From assembly GCF_002104475.1 (NCBI RefSeq), contig NZ_NBOF01000001.1, positions 124,001 through 188,000 of the forward strand: 64,000 bases of DNA. Direction: 5' to 3'. The translations under genes and the position numbers were made by a program. Below are positions 1 to 8,165 of the stretch, piece after piece; positions within the stretch are counted from its first letter, which is position 1; each line of letters opens with the position of its first letter. Under the pieces are notes generated by a model, which saw only the letters and a list, made by a program, of their open reading frames with translations, did not search any database and was not told the origin of the DNA. The DNA is from Cognaticolwellia mytili (lineage in GTDB: Bacteria > Pseudomonadota > Gammaproteobacteria > Enterobacterales > Alteromonadaceae).

Positions 1-1
1 T

Positions 2-1039
2 CCGGCACGTGAAAACTTAGCGAGCTTAAAGCAGGAGCTTTTAAGTCTGCCTGAAATAAGTTCAGTGGTTTATTCTTCTGAAGCGCCAACGCAAGACGAT
101 GAAAATAATAATTACTTTAAGTTATTGGAAACCCACAGTGATGGCACAGCCAATGAGCAAGTTTTATTGAACTATCATAATATGGACTTTGGTTTTTTTG
201 AAGCCTATAAAGTTACGCCGATTGCGGGTCGTTTATTTGATGAAAACTATGGTAGTGATGAAATTAACTTGGTGCCTGAAAATAGCTCTGAGCCAGGTAA
301 AGGCAGTGTAATTTTAAATGAAACAGCGTTAAAAGAACTTGGCTTTACTAGTGCAGAACAAGCGATAGGAAAAACCTTAGCGCATGAAGTTCGCGGTAAA
401 CAACATCTGACAATTGTTGGTGTTATTCCTGATATTTACTTTCGTTCGATTAAATTTGATGTACGACCGACTGCATATACCTTAAATCCAACGCGCTTAA
501 GAGCGGCAAGCTTAACGTTCAGTACTGACGATATTTCTTCTTTGCTAAACAAAATTGAATTAATTTGGAAGCGTAATGTCCCTATGCAGCCAATTGAGTT
601 GGAATTCTTGAGTGAAATGATGAAAGCGCAATATAATGATGAAGTGACCACGGCGCAATTATTTTTAGTGTTTTCATTGTTAGCTGTTGTTATCGCGTGT
701 TTAGGTTTATATGGTTTATCAGCTTTTACCGTTGAACGTAGAACCAAAGAAATTGGTATTAGAAAGGTGATGGGCGCCAGTGTTAGAGACATCGTTAGCT
801 TACTGATATGGCAATTTTCAAAACCTGTCGCGATTGCTAATATACTTGCATGGCCAATAGCGGCATATGCGATGTTGTCTTGGCTAGAAAGCTTCCCTTA
901 TCGATTAAGCGAACTATGGCTGATCCCTATTTGCTTAGGCGTCGGTTTATTATCGTTGATAATAGCGTGGAGTACTGTCGGTGGTAACGCGGCAAAAGTA
1001 GCTCGCAAGAACCCAATTAAAGCTTTACGTTATGAGTAG
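2..1039 (+). CDS. ABC transporter permease, MacB/FtsX family (3' part only)
   Basis: The reading frame is open from base 2, so the gene starts outside the window and only about 345 codons are visible. The first two thirds resemble the periplasmic MacB core domain. The rest is an FtsX domain with three hydrophobic segments encoded at roughly 660-730, 828-890 and 910-975. Between the first two lies the family motif ERRTKEIGIRKVMGAS (about 730-780), typical of MacB-like permeases that work with a separate ATPase in export of peptides, lipoproteins or drugs. The ATPase partner would lie upstream and is not visible. The substrate cannot be judged. The protein ends normally and is followed by a terminator shared with the convergent carrier gene. 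Confidence 0.85.
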   Translation, partial: PARENLASLKQELLSLPEISSVVYSSEAPTQDDENNNYFKLLETHSDGTANEQVLLNYHNMDFGFFEAYKVTPIAGRLFDENYGSDEINLVPENSSEPGKGSVILNETALKELGFTSAEQAIGKTLAHEVRGKQHLTIVGVIPDIYFRSIKFDVRPTAYTLNPTRLRAASLTFSTDDISSLLNKIELIWKRNVPMQPIELEFLSEMMKAQYNDEVTTAQLFLVFSLLAVVIACLGLYGLSAFTVERRTKEIGIRKVMGASVRDIVSLLIWQFSKPVAIANILAWPIAAYAMLSWLESFPYRLSELWLIPICLGVGLLSLIIAWSTVGGNAAKVARKNPIKALRYE

Positions 1040-1072
1040 TCATTTTACGTAGACTTTCGGTTTAACTAAAAT

Positions 1073-1102
1073 AAAAAACGGTGAATTAACTCGCCGTTTT
1101 TT
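1073..1102. terminator. Bidirectional terminator
   Basis: An inverted repeat AAAACGGTGA / TCGCCGTTTT (one G-T wobble) is flanked by an A-run on the left and a T-run on the right. It can terminate both the permease from the left and the carrier gene from the right. Confidence 0.8.
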
Positions 1103-1118
1103 GTTTAAAAATACCATG

Positions 1119-2468
1119 CTACTTCTTGGTTATACGCCAAAAAGCGAAGCTAGCAACGACCAATAAAATCATCGGGTAATAAGCATTGGCAACAACTTCT
1201 AAAGGCGATATTTTTAAGGTTGCACCGAGCAATAATGCCTGAGCGCCGTAAGGTAATAAACCTTGGTTTATACAGGCAAAAATATCTAATAAGCTGGCTG
1301 AATGGGCTGGGCTTAACTCTCCATCTTGTGCTAAGTCCTTTGCTGTTTCACCGGTAACAATAATAGAAACCGTGTTGTTAGCGGTAAAGAAGTTACAGCT
1401 AAAGGCTAACGACGCAATACCAATACCGGCAGCGCGCTTTTTATTATTGGGACTAATTTTATGTGTTAACCGCTCAATACTGGCTGTTAGTGCACTTAAG
1501 CCACCTTGGCGTTTAATTAACTCACTTAAACCACCAATAAATAATGACAAAATAAAGATGTCTTGCATGCCTGCAAAGCCTTTGTTGATGTCACTTACCC
1601 AACTTGCCAAGTGATAACCATTATTTAACATACCAATAGCGGCCGCTAGAACGATGCCAATAATCAACACCATGAATACATTCATACCGCTAAGTGCTAA
1701 CGCTAATATAACGATATAAGGCAAGAAGCCAATAATATCGAGATCTTGGCTCGCTTGATGATCTAAGGTGACACCATTCGCTGCGAATATAATTAAACAA
1801 ATTATTGCTGCTGGCACGGCAAACTTGAAGTTAACCCTAAACTTATCTTTCATATGTGCGCCTTGACTTCGAGTAGACGCGATAGTGGTATCAGAAATAA
1901 TGGATAAGTTATCGCCAAAAATAGCGCCTGAAATAATGCAACCGGCAATAACACTGGCACTGATATCAGATGACTCGACAAAGCCTAACGCAATGGGCGC
2001 AATTGCAGCGATGGTACCCATTGAAGTACCCATAGCAGTGGCAAGAAAAGCAGCAACTAAGAACAGCCCTGGTAATAACAAGTAGTCAGGAAATATCGAC
2101 AAGCCAAGTTGCACGCTAGCATCAACACTACCTGTGGCTTTTGCTACCGTAGCGAAGGCGCCTGCTAACAGGTAAATAATACACATGGTAATAATGTTTT
2201 GATGGCCAGCACCTTGAATAAACTGGCTGATTTTTTCATTAACGGTATCTCGTCCCATGGCAATTGCCAACAATATCGCTGGAATAATGGCGATGCTGGC
2301 AGGGAGTTGATAAAAGGCAAACTCGACACCTTGTAGGGTTAATACAATGCCTGTGCCGAGAAATAAACCGAGGAAAACCCCGAAAGGCAGTAGGCTTTTT
2401 AAGCTGGGTTTAATGTTACTTTTCAACGGTGGATTAGCAGAGAGCTTGTCAGATAGTTCAGTTGTCAT
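1119..2468 (-). CDS. metT: NhaC-family Na+-coupled carrier, candidate methionine transporter MetT
   Basis: This 449-residue integral membrane protein has about 11-12 hydrophobic segments and belongs to the NhaC Na+/H+ antiporter superfamily, shown by the conserved stretch GDNLSIISDTTIASTRSQGA in the middle. On sequence alone it would be annotated as an antiporter. The promoter, however, carries a MetJ-type operator (see 2573-2596), and comparative genomics of methionine regulation has proposed that MetJ- or SAM-riboswitch-controlled NhaC proteins, called MetT, import methionine. The symbol therefore rests on family plus regulation and is an inference. The gene stands alone, convergent with the permease. 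Confidence 0.7.
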   Translation of the reverse strand: MTTELSDKLSANPPLKSNIKPSLKSLLPFGVFLGLFLGTGIVLTLQGVEFAFYQLPASIAIIPAILLAIAMGRDTVNEKISQFIQGAGHQNIITMCIIYLLAGAFATVAKATGSVDASVQLGLSIFPDYLLLPGLFLVAAFLATAMGTSMGTIAAIAPIALGFVESSDISASVIAGCIISGAIFGDNLSIISDTTIASTRSQGAHMKDKFRVNFKFAVPAAIICLIIFAANGVTLDHQASQDLDIIGFLPYIVILALALSGMNVFMVLIIGIVLAAAIGMLNNGYHLASWVSDINKGFAGMQDIFILSLFIGGLSELIKRQGGLSALTASIERLTHKISPNNKKRAAGIGIASLAFSCNFFTANNTVSIIVTGETAKDLAQDGELSPAHSASLLDIFACINQGLLPYGAQALLLGATLKISPLEVVANAYYPMILLVVASFAFWRITKK

Positions 2469-2549
2469 GAATAAGATCTTATTAGTTATTATTATTTTTA
2501 ATCGAATTTAACAATAACGATTTTTTGTGGAATGTCTATGAAGGAATGC

Positions 2550-2577
2550 ATTATATGGTGTTATTAAACTTTGTCAA
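2550..2577 (-). promoter_or_regulatory. Near-consensus sigma70 promoter of the NhaC/MetT gene
   Basis: On the minus strand a perfect -35 TTGACA (2577-2572) and a perfect -10 TATAAT (2555-2550) are separated by 16 bases, about 80 bases upstream of the start codon. Such a strong promoter fits a gene that is off by repression, and the MetJ-like boxes overlap the -35 end. The remaining bases of the 2469-2898 gap hold no other recognisable element. Confidence 0.7.
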
Positions 2578-2596
2578 TCTAGACGTCTAGAAGTTT
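2573..2596. promoter_or_regulatory. MetJ-type operator (met boxes)
   Basis: AGACGTCT at 2581-2588 is a perfect match to the 8-base met box consensus and is the core of a 14-base palindrome TCTAGACGTCTAGA (2578-2591). It is followed directly by AGAAGTTT (6 of 8). MetJ binds as dimers to adjacent boxes, so this pair is the minimal expected operator. It abuts and overlaps the -35 of the divergent-facing carrier promoter, the usual place for repression by S-adenosylmethionine-bound MetJ. Confidence 0.65.
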
Positions 2597-2898
2597 ATGT
2601 TGAAGGTGGCCTGACTCTTTTATCGCCTGCAACAACTGTTATATGTATTAAATCCTAAATATCCTAGAGTTATTAATTGCACTTTTAGAGCATAAAGCAT
2701 CTAAACGTGTTGAATTTTCATAAGTAATGCTTAACTTGATAAATCCTGAGTAAATAATATTCAGTTTAAACCGAAGTTTATTGATGCCTATTAATATTTG
2801 AGTGACGAGCGTTTTAATAACAACGGTAGCTATATTATAATGGGTGACCACTTTGACATTGAAGTTATATGAATTGACGTTACGTAAATTGAGGTACT

Positions 2899-3354
2899 AT
2901 GAAAAACACCGACACTGGTACTAGTGTTTCATCGGCTTGGCTTTTAGTCTTCGGTTGTTGGTTAATTGCAACAATCGCGACGCTTGCGAGCCTATTTTTT
3001 AGTGAGGTCGTTAAATTACCGGTATGTGTTTTATGTTGGTATCAACGTATTGCCATGTATCCATTGGTGTTAATGCTGCCTGTCGCATTGTTTCCATTTG
3101 ACGATAAAATAATTCGATATGCAGGCGTACTAACATTGTTTGGCGGCTTCGTAGCACTATTTCATGTGCTACTTGTTGCCGGCGCTATCCCTGAAAGTGC
3201 ACAACCTTGTGTTGCTGATATTCCGTGTTCGGAAACCCATTTAAATATTTTTGGTTGGCTTAATATGCCAATGATGTCTTTATTAACTTTCGCCGTTATC
3301 GGCATACTACTGTTTTTTGCAAACACTAAATCTAACCGAGGTTACCTTGAATAA
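2899..3354 (+). CDS. DsbB-family disulfide bond formation protein
   Basis: A 151-residue inner membrane protein with four predicted transmembrane helices. The CVLC pair at residues 43-46 and a second pair Cys104/Cys110 are the two periplasmic Cys pairs that DsbB/BdbC proteins use to reoxidise a DsbA partner and pass electrons to quinone. The short loop between helices 3 and 4 makes it closer to the compact BdbC form than to E. coli DsbB. The next gene, a DsbA-like thioredoxin, overlaps its stop codon, so the two form a dedicated oxidising pair. Its client is not shown here. Confidence 0.9.
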   Translation: MKNTDTGTSVSSAWLLVFGCWLIATIATLASLFFSEVVKLPVCVLCWYQRIAMYPLVLMLPVALFPFDDKIIRYAGVLTLFGGFVALFHVLLVAGAIPESAQPCVADIPCSETHLNIFGWLNMPMMSLLTFAVIGILLFFANTKSNRGYLE

Positions 3355-3997
3355 AAAAATACTATTTATTAGCACAGCCGTTGTACTTTTACTGGCTTTT
3401 ATTGCTGCGACATCGTTGTTTCAAACACAACAAGAAACGAAAGGAAATGAGCTGGCTGATAATAACGTTAATGCCGTAAGTCGAATGGGGTCGCCAAGCA
3501 AAGGTGCTGTTGATGCTAAGGTCACTATTGTTGAGTTTTTTGATCCCGCTTGTGAAACTTGTGCACAATTTTATCCGTTAATTAATGACATCATTAAAAA
3601 TTATCCAGGAAAAGTAAAAGTTGAAATGCGTTACACACCATTTCACAAAGGTGCGGACAAAGTTGTTGCTATGCTTGAAGCTGCTCATTTGCAAGGAAAG
3701 TTTTGGCCTGCAATACAACTGTTATTTGCTAATCAGCAAGGTTGGACACGCCATCATACCGCGCAGCCTGAGCTAGCATTACAATTATTATCGACTTTGC
3801 CGTTAAATCAGCAACAGCTACAAGCGGATATGATGAGTGAGAAAGTCATGAATATTATTGCACAAGATGTTGTCGATGCTAAAACGCTTGAAGTACGTGC
3901 AACGCCACAATTTTTTGTCAACGGCAAACCACTAACGCGCTTTGGTTATCGAGAATTGGTTCAAATGGTTGAAGAGGCTATTGTGATTGCTTACTAG
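3347..3997 (+). CDS. Membrane-anchored DsbA-like thiol oxidoreductase
   Basis: The TTG at 3347 is preferred as start: it overlaps the dsbB-like stop codon, has a GAGG ribosome site just upstream, and gives a clean N-terminal signal-anchor (residues about 4-25). The 216-residue product has a thioredoxin fold of the DsbA/DSBA type with the redox motif CETC at residues 69-72 (FFDPACETC) and a cis-proline region ATPQFFVNG near the C-terminus. It likely introduces disulfides into periplasmic proteins and is recycled by the preceding DsbB-like protein. It resembles BdbD or Com1-type anchored DsbA more than soluble DsbA. Confidence 0.88.
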   Translation: MNKKILFISTAVVLLLAFIAATSLFQTQQETKGNELADNNVNAVSRMGSPSKGAVDAKVTIVEFFDPACETCAQFYPLINDIIKNYPGKVKVEMRYTPFHKGADKVVAMLEAAHLQGKFWPAIQLLFANQQGWTRHHTAQPELALQLLSTLPLNQQQLQADMMSEKVMNIIAQDVVDAKTLEVRATPQFFVNGKPLTRFGYRELVQMVEEAIVIAY

Positions 3998-4030
3998 GTT
4001 ATTCCTTTAACTGCAGACTCAACTAATTTG

Positions 4031-4070
4031 GTGATGATATATCGAACACTGTTTGGTGTATCATCACTTT
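4031..4070 (+). terminator. Terminator-like hairpin after the dsb pair
   Basis: GTGATGATA (4031-4039) pairs perfectly with TATCATCAC (4059-4067) and is followed by TTT. It lies 34 bases after the dsbA-like stop. Confidence 0.55.
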
Positions 4071-4206
4071 AAAATATAATGCCTTAGCGGGCTCAAACAT
4101 ATCATTATTGTCATTACTTCTAAACACCCACATAACGTTGTATTTCAAACTTCCAACTTGAGCGCTACCTTGAGCCTAAATGTTAGATTAAAAACTCCTT
4201 TGTTCG

Positions 4207-4220
4207 TTGATATACGTCAA
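4207..4220. promoter_or_regulatory. FNR/DNR-type box upstream of uspA-like gene
   Basis: TTGATATACGTCAA matches the FNR/DNR consensus TTGAT-N4-ATCAA at 9 of 10 defined positions. It lies 170 bases before the UspA start, so it would place transcription initiation near 4255 if it acts at -41.5. The same kind of site stands before the denitrification genes. Confidence 0.5.
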
Positions 4221-4389
4221 TTTATTAGGTTGAATTTTGTCACCTGTCTGATAAGTTTAAATAGTCGCTATTGCAAATAAATAGATTGAAAACGTTGTAA
4301 TAGAGATTGAAAAATAATGAACCGTTTGGGTTTATCTCTAGCTGAGATTAGTTACTCTTTATATCAATAGTAAAACTTAAGGATATCAA

Positions 4390-4785
4390 ATGTATAAAAC
4401 TATAATTTGTGCAATAGAAAATAGTGATGAAGGAGACCAAGTTCTGGCTAAAGCATATCAGCTTGCTCAATTATGTAATGCTAAGCTGTTTGTTACCCAT
4501 ATAATCTCTTATACACTGCTTCCTAGTGACTATCAGAAAGAGCTAAAAGAAAATGCTCAACCGGCAATTGAAGCAAAAGCGGCAGCTTTAGATATACCAT
4601 TGAAAAATGTGACCATAAAGTTTGGCAAAGCGTACGAGCAAATTTGTGACCTTGCAGAAAGCAAGAGTGCAGATTTGATTGTGCTAGGCACGCATTCAAA
4701 AAAAGGTCTTAATGCCTTGATTGGCTCTACGGCGAATGCTGTAGCAAATCATGCGCAATGCGATGTTTCATTAATTAAAATTTAA
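4390..4785 (+). CDS. Universal stress protein, UspA family
   Basis: A 131-residue single Usp domain: the N-terminal strand MYKTIICAIENSDEGD and the C-terminal segment LGTHSKKGLNALIGSTANAV are characteristic. The glycine-rich ATP-binding signature of MJ0577-type Usp proteins (G-2x-G-9x-G-S/T) is only partly kept, because Ser replaces the second Gly, so nucleotide binding is uncertain. The protein is cytoplasmic and monocistronic. An FNR/DNR-like box upstream suggests induction at low oxygen or by NO, in line with Usp genes of other denitrifiers. Confidence 0.88.
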   Translation: MYKTIICAIENSDEGDQVLAKAYQLAQLCNAKLFVTHIISYTLLPSDYQKELKENAQPAIEAKAAALDIPLKNVTIKFGKAYEQICDLAESKSADLIVLGTHSKKGLNALIGSTANAVANHAQCDVSLIKI

Positions 4786-4823
4786 CCTGTTAGCTATTTT
4801 TCAGTTTCAAGTTTCTGATTATT

Positions 4824-4935
4824 TAGCATGGTAAACATTCAGCATAATGTAGACAGTAAAAAGCAATTCAAAATGTAAAGGGAGTGGAGTGTATTTTGTT
4901 ATTGTTGCTTGTGGAGTTGTTGGTGGATATTTTGA
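4824..4935 (+). pseudogene. Remnant of a second panE-like 5' end
   Basis: From TAGCATGGTAAAC to GGTGGATATTTTG this stretch is clearly homologous to 8700-8815, the upstream region, ribosome site and first 17 codons of the intact ketopantoate reductase gene. The remnant keeps GGGAGTGGA then GTG TATTTTGTTATTGTT, that is a V/M-YFVIVACGVVGGYF reading, and then loses similarity. No open frame continues. It is best read as the leftover of a duplicated or exchanged panE copy 3.9 kb from the intact one. The rest of 4786-5110 shows nothing else I can name. Confidence 0.65.
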
Positions 4936-5110
4936 CATGACACTCACTTCAAATAAAACGTATGCCCGCTTTTCTAATAAAATCGATGCCTTTACTAAAT
5001 AATTGTTGTTGGGTGCAGCTCTAAGACATTAGTTGAAATTGTAGGTAACACAAATACCTGTTCCAGGCGCACCACAATATAAAATTAATTATTACCAAAC
5101 CCCAGAAACA

Positions 5111-5141
5111 AAAAAACACCAATCATTACAATTGATGTTTT
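5111..5141 (-). terminator. Terminator of the PEP-CTERM gene
   Basis: AAAACACCAAT and ATTGATGTTTT form a hairpin with one wobble. On the minus strand it is followed by a run of T (A-run at 5109-5116 on the plus strand), 27 bases past the stop codon. Confidence 0.6.
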
Positions 5142-5167
5142 CTAGAATCGAATATTAAAAAACTATA

Positions 5168-5767
5168 TTAATATTGTTTCTTAAACCTACGTGATGCTAA
5201 GCCAATCATTCCCAATGCTAATATGGCCAGAGTTGTTGGCTCTGGTACTTCATTAGAATGGCCGCTTGATGTATTAGTAAAAGAGAATCCAAGGTCATTG
5301 TATATAAACGGTCCATTATATAAATCTTCGAAGCTAACTAGAACCTCGTTTGTTTGAAATTCCGGTGAAGGTAACCCAGATGCTTGAACTCGTGCATGGA
5401 TAGATGCATCAGGATTGCGGCTAGCTGCCCCTGTGAAATAGTTCTGACCCGTATTAGTTACCTCTAATCGAAAAATAAGCTCCATGCCAATTGTGAAGGA
5501 GCCAAGATTTAATGTATCCCCTATTGAACTCGTATGATTGTTGAAAATAAACAAATCAATACCTGGGCTAACTCCATCAACTAAATATAAATTATTACTA
5601 TAACTGGCGGAGTTTCCTTTATATGTGGCAATAATATCACTTGTGGAAGAGGCAAATACCCCTAGTCCATCACCCGTTGTTGCTATGAATGTGGCATTGG
5701 CTGCTAGAGGAAGTGTTAGCAATAAGCTCAAAATTGCTGCTCGAAAGTTTAAGATGGCTTTTATCAT
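5168..5767 (-). CDS. PEP-CTERM sorted extracellular protein
   Basis: The product has a Sec signal peptide (AILSLLLTLPLAANA) and a C-terminal PEP-CTERM signal: VPEPTTLAILALGMIGLASR, then basic RRFKK. Exosortase/archaeosortase-type EpsH cleaves such tails and the proteins are typically linked to exopolysaccharide. The middle has a beta-rich region ending in FEDLYNGPFIYNDLGFSF, reminiscent of DUF4114 domains; function unknown. The start at 5767 is chosen because it sits directly before the signal peptide with AAGGA upstream. A second in-frame ATG with an identical ribosome site lies 21 bases earlier at 5788 because of a tandem duplication. No exosortase gene is in the window. Confidence 0.8.
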   Translation of the reverse strand: MIKAILNFRAAILSLLLTLPLAANATFIATTGDGLGVFASSTSDIIATYKGNSASYSNNLYLVDGVSPGIDLFIFNNHTSSIGDTLNLGSFTIGMELIFRLEVTNTGQNYFTGAASRNPDASIHARVQASGLPSPEFQTNEVLVSFEDLYNGPFIYNDLGFSFTNTSSGHSNEVPEPTTLAILALGMIGLASRRFKKQY

Positions 5768-5802
5768 TTTATTATCCTTAATTATCATTTTATTATCCTT
5801 AA
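5761..5802. repeat. Perfect 21-bp tandem duplication of a translation start region
   Basis: Two identical, adjacent 21-base copies (5761-5781 and 5782-5802) each contain, on the minus strand, the ribosome site AAGGAT and an ATG. Twenty-one bases keep the frame, so the PEP-CTERM gene has two in-frame starts, each with its own Shine-Dalgarno sequence. Confidence 0.9.
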
Positions 5803-6404
5803 TATTAGGTTGTTGTTTTATGTACCAAAAATCAACGATTTCCATTCAGCAGAAATCATGCCAAAAAACATTAATCCTTTTAATACAAAAGAATAAAAAA
5901 ATATACCAGAGCATTCTCTTTTTATTAGTATATGGTGTAAAAAATACGGACATTTATGGTAAGTTTCAAATGGAATGACTATGCCTGTTCCAGATAAATA
6001 TAAATTAGCAGAACAATTTTATGTGCTGAAAGCCTTAAAAGTTGTTTCTCCCTACCATGGCGTCATATATTCTATTTATATTTTAGTAATTTACAATAAT
6101 AAGTGGTTTATTTCTTTGCCTGTTATTTGATGGTTGATATGACTGCCCACTAACCAGCAAAGACATTCATAATCGTTGACACTATAGGATGGATATCCTA
6201 GAGCCATTAAAAATTAGCATTTAAATTTAACCACGATAACTTCCTTAGTTACTTTTAACACCCGCACAAATGTCTGTTATTTGAACAGTTATATGTATGA
6301 ATAAAAGAAGTATGTGATATTGTTATGAGATAGAGGTGCTCTATACTATTGCGATGTGTGAATTAACTGCAGATTGAAATTAAAAAAATAAAAAAGGATT
6401 TTAA
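5803..6404. other. Gene-free interval before the secreted protein
   Basis: AT-rich DNA between the divergent PEP-CTERM gene and the gene at 6405. I see no credible coding frame or RNA gene. It must contain both promoters; the ribosome site AAAAAGGATTTT lies immediately before 6405. Confidence 0.4.
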
Positions 6405-8099
6405 ATGAATGAATTCAAAAAAAGGAATTTTTTAGGTGCTATTTTAGTCACCATTCTAGCTCTTTTTGTTAACAATGTTGTTGCCAACTCTTCTCCAAAA
6501 TCAGAGCCTACACGCTGTGTTTATCCAGGGCCTTTAGGCGGTACCACACTTTATAATAATAGCTTTGTCGCGCTTAAGTCAGATCCTGCAACGCCAATCG
6601 AACAATGTGACTTTGGTTCAAGTTGTCGGCAAGATGCAAGGTTAGACAATGGTAAGGCGCAATGTATTCGTTCAACGACTAACGAAGAAAGTCCTTATTA
6701 CAATTATGCTTGTGGTGCATACACGGAGCACGTGCTTTTTCAAACAAATCTTGAAGTTGATTGTCGTTGTCGTGTAACAGGGACTGGTCATAAGTATTTA
6801 AATCCTTCTGATAAAAATACTGATCCTGAAGAAGGTATTGTTAACTGCGCTAATCCAAATAAACAAATGAAAACTAGATGGCCGGTTAAATATGGTAAGG
6901 GACCAAAATTTGATGCGTGGAGAAAACAAAAAGGCGCCACTAGATGGACTGGAGGAATATTTCGTCCGGAAACTCGAGAGTTTTTCTCAGTGGTTAGATG
7001 GACTAATCCAAACTATCAGAAAACAGCAACTATTGTTGCATGGAACATAGACACTAAAGACAGACGAGTGGTATCTGGGCTTTATCCTGATAAGCGTCGT
7101 GGTATGAAAGAGTATGGTTCTGGCTATTTGTCAGATGGAATACAAAAAAAACATGACAAGCAACCGCTTACTGGCGCGTCCATTATGAAGTGGGGCAGTG
7201 ATGGTATGATTTATCTTTTAGCGGGTGGGTCGGGTGAGTCTACAAGTAAGCGTCCAGAAATTATTAAAATTAATCCAGACACAGGCGTTCGTTCATTGGT
7301 TTGGAAAGCAAAAAACAAAAAGTTTTCCCCTACAGCAGATGAAAAGTATGGCCAATGTTACCGACCTAATGGCAAGTATCCAAAGCAAAGCAGTGTAGAA
7401 ATAATGGCATTGGCTTTTGCTATGGGGCCAAAAGATGAATTTTACCTCTCTATGCATGATGTACGTGCAGGTGATGCCATTTTAAGAATTAGCGCAGATG
7501 CTAAAACGTGCACACCTATCTCTGTTTGGGGTAATGCCAAAGGGCATAATCCAGGAGGAAAGCAAAAAAAGGCACCGGCGTATACAAAGATTGGCAAGGG
7601 TAAGTTTATTCAGTTCCCGGTGAAAGGTATGCTCTATCATGATGACCCAGAAAATGGGCCTATGATTTTGGGTGTATCAAAAGGCGATATGTATTCATTC
7701 GCTCTTGAAGATGGCTTTCGCGCATTAGAGACATTTGAAAATGGAACTTACAGTGGCATAGGTTATACAAGAATGGTTTATATGGAAAGAGATGGGCGTG
7801 GCTTTGTCATGGCAACCGGTAATGATGCGGGTGCTCATGCCATAGTTGAGTTAGGCGTTGGCACGCGGGAACCTATTAAATCCGATGTAAAAGATATGGA
7901 CGACCCCATTTTAAAATCTCGTTATGGTGTTCGCAGAAGTGTAAATATGAATGGTTCGCTTGGCAATGGAAACAGTATTAATATGGGGGGGATGATGATT
8001 GATCCTAAAAATCCAGATATCGTATATGGTGTGTTAACCCATGGAGCTTTAGTGCAATTAGAACTCTCAACGTTCAATAGTATGGTTTGGTCATATTAA
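6405..8099 (+). CDS. Unrecognised secreted Cys-rich protein, 564 aa
   Basis: I do not recognise this family. It begins with a signal peptide or signal-anchor (FLGAILVTILALFVNNVVAN). The first 150 residues hold eight cysteines (CVYPG, QCDFGSSC, QCIRS, ACGAY, DCRCR, NCANP), suggesting a disulfide-stabilised exported module. The remaining 400 residues show repeated strand-turn patterns with Gly/Asp such as KWGSDGMIYLLAGG, ALAFAMGPKDEFYLSMHD and MVYMERDGRGFVMATG, which look like blades of a beta-propeller; this is inference. It is transcribed alone, with a strong ribosome site and a terminator downstream. No neighbour hints at its role. Confidence 0.75.
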   Translation: MNEFKKRNFLGAILVTILALFVNNVVANSSPKSEPTRCVYPGPLGGTTLYNNSFVALKSDPATPIEQCDFGSSCRQDARLDNGKAQCIRSTTNEESPYYNYACGAYTEHVLFQTNLEVDCRCRVTGTGHKYLNPSDKNTDPEEGIVNCANPNKQMKTRWPVKYGKGPKFDAWRKQKGATRWTGGIFRPETREFFSVVRWTNPNYQKTATIVAWNIDTKDRRVVSGLYPDKRRGMKEYGSGYLSDGIQKKHDKQPLTGASIMKWGSDGMIYLLAGGSGESTSKRPEIIKINPDTGVRSLVWKAKNKKFSPTADEKYGQCYRPNGKYPKQSSVEIMALAFAMGPKDEFYLSMHDVRAGDAILRISADAKTCTPISVWGNAKGHNPGGKQKKAPAYTKIGKGKFIQFPVKGMLYHDDPENGPMILGVSKGDMYSFALEDGFRALETFENGTYSGIGYTRMVYMERDGRGFVMATGNDAGAHAIVELGVGTREPIKSDVKDMDDPILKSRYGVRRSVNMNGSLGNGNSINMGGMMIDPKNPDIVYGVLTHGALVQLELSTFNSMVWSY

Positions 8100-8123
8100 T
8101 CATTATCAGTTATTTTTATTATG

Positions 8124-8160
8124 GAATACCAACTAGGCAACTCGTTGGTATTCTTCTTTA
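8124..8160 (+). terminator. Terminator
   Basis: GAATACCAAC (8124-8133) pairs perfectly with GTTGGTATTC (8144-8153), followed by TTCTTT, 25 bases after the secreted protein gene. Confidence 0.75.
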
Positions 8161-8165
8161 AAAGT

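Noticed and set aside
436-792. Long minus-strand frame opposite the ABC permease
   Set aside because: It is antisense to a clear FtsX coding region and has no protein character of its own.
2648-2851. 67-codon minus-strand frame between the carrier and dsbB-like genes
   Set aside because: No ribosome site and no recognisable features; the interval is better explained as two promoter regions.
5625-5978. Plus-strand frame across the PEP-CTERM gene start
   Set aside because: Mostly antisense to the signal peptide and tandem repeat; hydrophobic runs come from AT-rich repeats.
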